From NCBI RefSeq assembly GCF_000004825.1, contig NW_008805069.1, positions 62,001 to 126,000 on the forward strand: DNA of 64,000 bases, read 5' to 3'. A program made the translations under genes and the position numbers. Below are positions 56,381-64,000 of the stretch, in pieces. Position 1 is the stretch's first letter, and every line of letters starts with the position of its first letter. Source of the DNA: Heterostelium album PN500 (Eukaryota; Evosea; Eumycetozoa; Acytosteliales; Acytosteliaceae). The notes under the pieces are model-generated. The model saw only the letters and a list, made by a program, of their open reading frames with translations, was not told the DNA's origin and did no database searches.

Positions 56381-57415
56381 ATGTATTTTGCACCAAGACC
56401 TAATGGTGCTTCTGCAACGGCAATGATTGCTCATTGTTTAAGTGAAGGTCATATAGAATCTCCTGCTCGTTTGGAATCTGCCCTCGAATCAATCACTAAA
56501 GTGCAACCAGATCTCAGAGATTCAAACGATATACCTTTATTATCGGATTTCGTAAACGATAGACTTGCCTCAGATCAAGATATTCTATTGGCACACTCGG
56601 CAGAGTTCCTAGCGGAATTTAAAAGACTGGAGAATGGCGAAAAGATTGCTGAACCAAAACATTTCCCAAATTGTGGAGTCAACCCTGTGACAACAACATA
56701 TGCAGCTCGTGCAGCAGCTGGTTCTCTATTGGAATTACTTTCAATGGTTGGAGGGCAAAACGATAACTCCACTACTCAAAGTTTATTACTTAGAGGTTTG
56801 GCAGTTGTTAGACCACCAGGACATCATTGTACCAGAGAGAAATCAAGTGGCAATGGAATACTGAATAACGTTGCAATCGCTGCATTAACTGCATCGAAGA
56901 AACTCAATAAGCGAGTGTTGATTGTAGATTTGGATATTCATCTGAGTGGTGGAACCAGCGATTGCATTAAAGGCGACGATAATATATTGCTTGTGGACGT
57001 CTATGGTGCCAGAGGACAAGAGATTAGAACGATGGCAAGACTACAAGGAAGAAGCTGGCAGGTTAGAGAGTCATTCGATAATACTGTGGCAATCAATGTA
57101 TCGTTGATCGATTCGTCAGCCGGTGACCACGTCTATCTAGGTGATCAGGTATTGGGTGAAGTACTGTCAGCCGTCAACTCACATCAACCGAATCTTATAT
57201 TATTCAGCATTGGATTCGATTCGTGTGCTGGCGATGATGAAGGATTTGAATTCACCGCCAATGGATATGGTCAATTCATTCAAACAGTATGTGAATCAGC
57301 TGCCACCAACGGTATACCGGTGATTGGTGTACTCGAAGGTGGATACAAACCACAAATAGTAGAAAAAGGTGTCAGACAAGTTTCATTAGCAATGGCATCA
57401 ACTATTACACTATAG
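56381..57415 (+). CDS. Histone deacetylase / acetylpolyamine amidohydrolase family protein (344 aa)
   Basis: Intronless, 344 residues from the ATG of MYFAPRPNG. Family marks are in order: HIESPARLESAL (the HPE-x-PxR region), LLAHSAEFLAEF, VVRPPGHHC with the catalytic His pair, VLIVDLDIHLSGGT with the Asp-x-His zinc ligands, ILFSIGFDSCAGDDEG with the third zinc ligand Asp, and GVLEGGY with the transition-state Tyr. The loop after the zinc Asp-x-His is unusual (HLSGGT in place of HHGNGT). Such enzymes remove acetyl groups from lysines or polyamines. The short length without N-terminal extension and the GFDSCAGDD loop resemble acetylpolyamine amidohydrolase and class II-type HDACs; substrate cannot be told. 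Confidence 0.87.
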   Translation: MYFAPRPNGASATAMIAHCLSEGHIESPARLESALESITKVQPDLRDSNDIPLLSDFVNDRLASDQDILLAHSAEFLAEFKRLENGEKIAEPKHFPNCGVNPVTTTYAARAAAGSLLELLSMVGGQNDNSTTQSLLLRGLAVVRPPGHHCTREKSSGNGILNNVAIAALTASKKLNKRVLIVDLDIHLSGGTSDCIKGDDNILLVDVYGARGQEIRTMARLQGRSWQVRESFDNTVAINVSLIDSSAGDHVYLGDQVLGEVLSAVNSHQPNLILFSIGFDSCAGDDEGFEFTANGYGQFIQTVCESAATNGIPVIGVLEGGYKPQIVEKGVRQVSLAMASTITL

Positions 57416-58418
57416 TTTTACAAATATAATTATAATTATCCGATCCGATTCCAAATCAAAACGAAACGAAACGAAACGAAACAATAATAAAAAAAACATG
57501 TAAATATAAATGTAATTGCACACTTATTTTAAAATAGATTAAGTGATTGCAATGCAATGACTTTGAAAACCAAACCAACAGTCAAAAACTACAACGAGAT
57601 TTGATTTTTCATTTTATTTTTAAATAAGTTTTTTTTTTTTTTTTTTTTTTTTTTTGATTTCTTTGCACCAACAAAGGGAGAGGTGTGTGAATAATGGGGT
57701 AGATTTATATATAAAAAAACAAAAATTTTGTATTCCACAAACTTTTTCTTTTACATTATTTATTTATATGTATTTATTCACACATAAATCTCTCTTTCAT
57801 TTTTTTTTACAATCAAGAAAAGTGTTAGTTGTGGTTTGTTTTGTTTGATAAACGATAACGATAACGATAAGGTTTAGGTACCAAAACAGAACAGATAATC
57901 ATAGATAAAACATTTGGTACAGATTTTTTAAAAGTAGTAATTACAAAAAGAAAAAAAGATCCTTTTTTTTCATATACTATTATTCATTACAATTAAACTT
58001 TTAAAAAAGAACTTTTGATTATTAAACATTAAATTTATCTATCTCTTCTTATCTCTTTTTTTTTATTTTCCCTGATTATTTGTTTTATTCTTTCTTTTTT
58101 TTTTTTTTTCTTCTTTTTTTTTATCTCTTCTTCTCTTTTCTCTTCTTATCTTCTCTTATCTTCTCTTTTTTTTTATTATCTCGTCTCGTTCATTCATTCT
58201 TTTTTTGTTATTTTCGTTTATTATCATCATTCTCCGGATCAATAGGTAGTTTAATTATACTACCTATATATATATATATATATAAATAAGCAGCAGTAGC
58301 AATAGCAACAGCGATATCAACAACAAAACACAACACCATTGTTAAAGATAACAAAAACTATTGTGTTGAGAATAAAGAAAGAAAGAAAAGAAAAAAAAAA
58401 ACAGACAAAGACTAAATT
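57416..58418. other. Upstream region of the potassium channel gene with pyrimidine tract
   Basis: AT-rich. It contains an AACGA short tandem repeat at about 57461-57482 (AAACGAAACGAAACG), a GATAAC repeat at about 57850-57872, a T32 run at about 57630-57655 and a strong T/C-only stretch at 58035-58210. No gene is supported. Confidence 0.5.
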
Positions 58419-61400
58419 ATGACTGGACCGTTAGGACCAAAGTTAATTTGGAACAATGTCTTGAGGCTTGGTATTACTTTGCTGGCGTTCCTCTTTGTGA
58501 TGTCGCTGATCATCGTTGTTCTGCGTATCTTTAACCGACGACGTGATGCACATCGCAAGAAACTCAAGGTGTCGCTTCGTGCGAAAGCAGAGATCTACCT
58601 GGCGTACACACATCTCGGTGAATTCATTGAATTCGCACAGGTATTCTTCTCGGTGTTCTCGATCGGTTTGTTCATCTTTGGAACGTACATCGACACCGAA
58701 GATCCGCGAAACTGGTACATAGGTTTGGAAATATCGCTCATGATATTCTTTTCGTTACATTGGATATTAGATTTCTTTATTACCAAAGACAAGTAAACTA
58801 TCTATCTATCTTGACATTCATTCAAATTGAACCAAATCATCAATAATACTTACTCACTCATTCAATTCATTCATATCAACACCCACAGATTAAGATATTT
58901 ATATTCATTTTTCTCATTGGTCGATTTAGTTACTATATTACCATTGTTTATCGATATTGCAACAGGACATCTACATGAGATACTTCAATCATTTCAATTC
59001 CTACGTGTATTACGTGTTATTCGTATTTTGAGATTATCAAGAGTGTTACATTATTTCAAAAATGGTATGAATACAATACAATACAATAGTTGAATACATT
59101 ACTTAGATTAACTTAACTTTACTAATCTTGTTTTTCTATAGAGGTGACAAAATACACATTTAAAGCATTCATTGTTGTATTTACATTTATTATTGTATTA
59201 GCAGGTTTCTATATGAATATTGAGAGTATGTTTCTTGGAGAAAAGACAGATAGATTAGATAGATTAGATTAGATAGATAGTTTTAGATGATGAAAAAACT
59301 AACATTTTTGTTGTTGAAATTGATAACAATAACTGTTTTATAGCTAATCCAAGTTCAGTACCAAGTGGTAAACCATTAAAGTTTCATCAAACTGTTTACT
59401 TTTTAGTGGTGACATTGGCAACTGTAGGTTATGGTGATATCTATCCATCTACTGCACTCGGTCAAGTCACCATCACATTGGCACTCTCAATTGGTGCAGG
59501 TGTATTGATTCCCTATCACGTTTCAAAACTAATGGAAAAGTTACAACAAGATTCACGTATGTTTCGATTGACATTTAATATCAAGTAATTACATAGTTAG
59601 TACATGTATTAACTAAATATCACTATACTATTATATAGCGTTCTTAAGAAACTTATCGTCAACAGGTGTTACAGGACATGTTTTCTATTGTGGTGAATTC
59701 TCATTTTCACATTTCATGGATTTTCTCTCGGAGTTCTATCATGAGCGACACGGTCGTCTGAAGAAGGAGGTCGTTCTACTATGTCCGAATCCACCCGACG
59801 ATAAATTGAAATCGTTGCTACTACATCCTTTCTATAAGAAGCGTATTATCTATCTGCAGGGATCACCGCTATTCGAACAGGATCTCGAGAGAACCAAGTT
59901 GATGAAAGCCGATGCCTGTTTCATTGCTATGCCACCCTCGTGGAACCGCGGTGACACTGACAACGTGCTGTGTTCGTACGCTGTGAAATCGATGAACAAG
60001 AATCTCAATGTATTCTCGAATCTTGTGTCTTCCAAAAACAAAAACAAAGCACCGTTCCTCAAAGGTACCATTTGTATGGAGGAATTCAGAGGTGCCATCC
60101 TAGCACAATCCATCATCTGTCCGGGTTACAACGTTTTCTTCTCCAATCTTTTCACCTCTAGAAATATTCCAAATATCGTTCAAGTTAAATGGTTAACTGA
60201 ATATTGTAAGTGACAACTAATGAGCCAAACAAATAATTTTAAATTACTTACAAATCAATCGATTTTATAAATATGTCTTTTAGATTATGGATGTAATAAT
60301 TCAATTTTCGTATTAAAAGTACCAGATTTCTTGGTTGGTGAAACATTGACAGATGTAATCTTATCTATGTATTATGGAAATGGAAGTTTACTGATTGGTT
60401 TGTTCATTCCAACGGAAGGTGTTGCAGGTCGTGGAAAATTCTATCTCAATCCATCGGGCGCCACTGTTATCACCAAGAATATGAGTATGGCTGTCATTTC
60501 ACATACCTATTTCAAGTCGAGCACCACCTCTAAAGACATGTTGGCGGATCAATCCGATCGACGTAGTACCTTCACCTACAAGATTGCGAAATTCTTTAAC
60601 AAGCTGACCGTACCCGATCTGCATTTGCTCAACAATCACGACGACCAGCACGTCCAACAAGAGAATCAGTTGGTCATCAACGAATCGCTGTCCACTTTCA
60701 TCAGAGGAACTGCAAGCTCAAAGACTGCCAACCAACAGACCAAACAACGTTATGTGACGAACCAGCTGAGCGCTCAACATAAGAAGCCAATCACCGAGCT
60801 TGCCGACCAGGAGTTGTTCGAGTTGAAAGAGGAAGTCGAAGAGTTCACACAGAAGGATCTAGTCAAGAATTTGTGTCTCACCGAGTACGGAGGTGACTGG
60901 ATTGCGCTACTCTCTGACGTCTCGCAACAAAAGACAAACGATCCAAAGATCGATAAGATCCAAGAGAGAATCAAGTTTATCATTGACAAGCATTCGCTAC
61001 TCACCTTTACACTCCACGGTAAATACAACCAGACCAAAGACGGATCGCGTGAGATGAAGAAACACATGTTGATCGTCACCAAGTCAATGAAAGGTTTGGA
61101 GTTGCTCTTGCATCACATTAGACTGCCCTATGTCACTTCAATCAAAGCATCCAACTCCTACAGCGGAAGAGTACAACCGATTGTCGTACTCTACAAAGAG
61201 GAACCGGAAGACGAGTCGTGGTACGACACCGTCAAGACACTCCCACTGATTGCATTCATCAAGGGATCGGCATCGAATCAGAACGATCTCAACAAATGTA
61301 GTGCAAGAAGCGCCGAAACTATCATTATCACCTCCAATCCATACGACCAATGTGACACCACACAAATCGATTCCTTCACGCTGATGTCGTACGTCGATAT

Positions 61401-62056
61401 CGTCAAGGTGAACAACACCGCCAAGATCATCACCGAGCTGATACACGAACCCAACATCCGTTTCCTCGAGAAGAACATGAAGAACTTGGGTGGTTCCAAG
61501 CTGCAATCCTACTTGCAGACCAACAAGAACCGTGATATCAAACCCGAGTTCTTCTACACGCCACACTACGCCAGCGGACGTGTCAACACGTACACCGTGC
61601 TCGACAGTCTCATGGTGCAGGCGCACTACAACGACGACATCACAACGATCGCCAAGGAATTGGCATTCGGAGTCAACGGACTCTACCAGAATCACCATAG
61701 TCTCGGTCTGAGCAACCAAATGACCAACGAAGACTCCAAGTGCTACTCGCGCATGCTCAAGATTCCCTCGATGTACCACGGCCGAACCTACGGTGAACTA
61801 ATGAAAAACTTTTTGCAACAAAAGAACATCCTGGTGGTCGGACTATTCAGATCCAAAGACCCTATGGGTGCTCCACTCCCCTATATTTTTACATGTCCAC
61901 ATCCAACCACAATTTTACATGAAAATGATAAAGTATTTGTATTCTCAAGTAAGTAGTAGTATACTAATAATGATAGTCAATGATATCACAAATGAGTACA
62001 ATTAGTCTAACAAACTATTTCTATTTCATTAATGAATTTCAGATGTACCATTATAA
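58419..62056 (+). CDS. Slo/BK-type potassium channel alpha subunit (1030 aa)
   Basis: Exons 58419-58792, 58889-59064, 59142-59225, 59344-59556, 59639-60205, 60284-61948 and 62043-62056 join in frame to 1030 residues. An extra N-terminal helix (S0-like, LGITLLAFLFVMSLIIVVL) precedes S1-S3; S4 carries Arg every third residue (LRVLRVIRILRLSRVL); the pore has TLATVGYGD. Two RCK-like cytosolic domains follow (TGHVFYCGEFSFSHFM, VVLLCPNPPDD and SIICPGYNVFFSNLFTS in the first; HMLIVTKSMKGLELLLHHIRLPY and YASGRVNTYTVLDSLM in the second). These place it with large-conductance K+ channels gated by voltage and cytosolic ligands. The Asp-rich calcium bowl of animal Slo1 is not seen before QAHYNDDITTIAKEL. 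The last exon adds only four residues. Confidence 0.9.
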
Positions 62057-62331
62057 TAATATTTTTATTACAATTACAACAAACAACAAACAACAACAAC
62101 ACAACATTTGGGATTGTCGAACAACAACAAATCATCAGTTTCAAAAATCCACCCTCTTCCACGATTTTCTTTTTCTTTTTCTCTTATGCCCGATTAATAT
62201 TACAACACAACTGAAATAACTCAACCTATTACTTAGATCAATAAATTTAGGTTTATAAATATTATAACAATTGTTTAACAAACAAAAATCAATCATTGTA
62301 TTTAAATATTTTTATTTTATTTTATTTTATT
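62057..62331. other. Convergent 3' spacer
   Basis: AT-rich spacer between the converging channel and G-patch genes, with a TTTTA tandem repeat at about 62308-62332. Confidence 0.5.
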
Positions 62332-63565
62332 TTATTCATCAAAGTACATTGTAGATGATTTAGTAAAACCTGGTTTCTTATTGTTGTTATTATCTTTAGA
62401 AACTGATTTTTGTTTAGGCTTTTCATCTTCACTGCTGCTACTGTCATCGTCGCTGCTTTCTACTTTCTTTTTCTCTACAACACCTCTCTTATCTTGGTTT
62501 GGTCTGTAACCCAAGATCGCTCTTAAATCCTCTTCACTATAGTTTGAAACTGACTTTGCTTTAATTAATTTATGATATCTAAACATCGTAGATTAATTAG
62601 AATTAGTAAAAATTTAGTTTGTTGTTTTTTTTTATCATAATTAATTACCTTGTTTGTGCAACCCATGTAGTTGGTTTCTTCTTGGGTGCTTCATCTTCAC
62701 TTTCACTCTCACTGCTATCAGAGTCTGAACTGCTATCGCTACTGCTACTGCTACTGCTACTGCTGTCAGAATCTGAGCTACTACTATCGCTATCACTACT
62801 GCTACTATCTGAGTCTGAGCTACTACTTTTACTGCTCTTACTACTATCACTATCACTATCTGATTCCGAATCACCTTTATCTGAATCAGATTTAACTTTT
62901 TTAGTTTTGGTTTTGGCCGAATCATCACTCTCGCTTTCACTGCTGTCTGATGAACTACTACTTTTGCTGCTGCTATCTGAATCGGAGCTTGAATCAGAGC
63001 TATCTTTCTTCTTTTTCTTATTGTTGTCATTATCACTGTCACTGTCACTGCTACTACTATCAGAGTCAGAATCACTAGCTTTATCTCTCTTATTTTCACT
63101 GTCGGATATCTCCAACTTCTCTTCGGTCGATGACTTTACAAACATCGATTGTCTATTCTTCTTTGCGATCTGCTCTGTTTCGGCTTCGGATTCATCGTCA
63201 CTGTTTGACTTGGTGCTCTTTCTCTTCTTTGATTCTTTCTTTTCAGTCTTTGATGATTTAGATTTGTTTTTGTCTTTCTTGTTGTTGTTGCTGTTGTTGG
63301 CTGCCTCCATTCTCTCACGGTTGAGTCGTTCCAATATATTATCAAAGTCTTCGTTGGTTCTCTCCCAGTTTCTAGTGTATGAGACACCGAGTTCTCTACC
63401 GATACCTCTGTTGTCGGCCTTCTTCTTCACTTTGATGTTCTCGACGTTTCCCTCTTCGTTGGCACCGAGACCTTTACCGGACCAACCCATTCTCAACATC
63501 ATCTTGACGGCGGCAGAGGCAGTCGACCTCTCACCTACATTCGCACCAGAGTTTACACCATCCAT
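62332..63565 (-). CDS. PINX1-like G-patch protein with a Ser/Asp-rich tail (387 aa)
   Basis: Exons 62649-63565 and 62332-62578 join at a phase-2 intron to 387 residues. The start is the ATG of MDGVNSGANVGERST. The G-patch follows at once: AVKMMLRMGWSGKGLGANEEGNVENIKVKKKADNRGIG (read in two parts), with the order seen in PINX1/GPATCH4-type proteins, in which this motif stimulates a DEAH helicase during rRNA processing. A nearly pure Ser/Asp stretch (about 62700-63110) follows, likely phosphorylated and nucleolar. The C-terminal exon has YHKLIKAKSVSNYSEEDLRAILGY, resembling the conserved C-terminal motif of this group, then another acidic tract. The nucleolar role is inferred from the family. 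Confidence 0.82.
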
Positions 63566-64000
63566 ATCCTAATACTAATAGTAATTATATATCTAATAAT
63601 ATAACAAAAATAATAAAGAATAATAAAAAAACAAAATAATTATAGGTGGGTCAAAAAAATAAAATAAAATAAATTTCTTAATTTTAAAAAAAAAAAAAAC
63701 GAAACGAATCTGAAAATTTTGATCAATTTTTGTGATTTTTTTAAATATTAAAAAAGTAGGCAGACCGTACAACCTTTGCCTTTGCGCCTCTTAACGGATT
63801 AGTTAAATGACTGGCCGTCATCGATATACCTAAAGCGTCGGAAATCTCAAAGATGAAAGGTTATTCTACAAAATTTATAGGACTCTTTTAAATTCATGTT
63901 CTTATTCACATCAACCTCAACTAAAATGATCTTATTCATTTTAGCAATAGCCTATCTGCAAACAATAGATTAATCAATCTAATGAATGTATGTAATTTTT
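63566..64000. other. Right-edge region with a possible last exon
   Basis: AT-rich up to 63740. Then a less AT-rich patch, which on the minus strand contains a possible terminal exon listed separately. The rest to the window edge shows no clear frame. Confidence 0.4.
63741..63845 (-). CDS. Possible last exon of a gene continuing past the right edge
   Basis: On the minus strand, an acceptor TTTGAG at 63846 would open ISDALGISMTASHLTNPLRG, then AKAKVVRSAYFFNI and a stop (34 residues). Composition is protein-like and GC content is clearly above the flanks. The upstream frame is interrupted, so at least one more exon would be needed. I do not recognise the protein. Alternatively the patch is a pseudogene remnant. 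Confidence 0.3.
   Translation of the reverse strand: MSDALGISMTASHLTNPLRGAKAKVVRSAYFFNI

Noticed and set aside
58080-58289. 69-codon Phe/Ser/Leu-rich open frame before the channel gene
   Set aside because: It is the translation of a T/C tract and has no protein-like features.
62645-63572. Plus-strand frame of 317 codons opposite the G-patch gene
   Set aside because: It mirrors the Ser/Asp repeat of the true gene on the minus strand and is almost only Leu and Ser.

Overview
The window is nuclear DNA of a social amoeba (Dictyostelia). Evidence: very AT-rich intergenic DNA, short GT..AG introns (mostly 60-120 bp), Asn/Gln/Ser homopolymer tracts inside otherwise conserved proteins, and typical dictyostelid families (B-box/Kelch-like, ankyrin-like, Roco kinase). 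The coding DNA is fairly GC-rich, which may point to a species other than D. discoideum, but I cannot name the species. All boundaries are my own reading of splice sites and frames; no search was run.

Layout. 0-5 kb: a glutathione S-transferase (-), a stretch of nested hairpins, and a SET8-like histone methyltransferase (+). 5.6-8.1 kb: a tandem pair of RTA1-like seven-helix membrane proteins. 8.1-9.9 kb: a B-box protein (-). 10-17 kb: two SnoaL/NTF2-like genes (-), a degenerate piggyBac-derived transposase (+), a U2 snRNA gene (+), eEF1B-gamma (-) and atg12 (-). 18-30 kb: a GKRP/MurQ-like SIS protein, a sulfotransferase with a frameshift, an unidentified Asn-rich protein, a p24 cargo receptor, two 1-Cys peroxiredoxins (one without its catalytic Cys) and a third SnoaL-like gene. 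30-36 kb: a 2OG-Fe(II) oxygenase-like protein, an eEF1B-gamma pseudogene, the fourth SnoaL-like gene, two more U2 genes in inverted orientation, and a YqfO/Nif3-like small protein. 37-64 kb: a CBM20 protein, a 2770-residue Roco protein, an HPS6-like BLOC-2 subunit, an ankyrin-like protein, an HDAC-family enzyme, a Slo/BK-type potassium channel and a PINX1-like G-patch protein.

Two features stand out. First, the segment U2 / SnoaL-like / eEF1B-gamma last exon at 13.1-14.9 kb is present again, inverted, at 31.9-33.35 kb, and a third U2 gene forms a head-to-head inverted repeat with the second. Second, the Roco protein joins RhoGAP-like, myotubularin-like, LRR, ROC and COR modules to a kinase. 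The RhoGAP, phosphatase and GTPase modules each lack key catalytic residues, while the kinase keeps its own.
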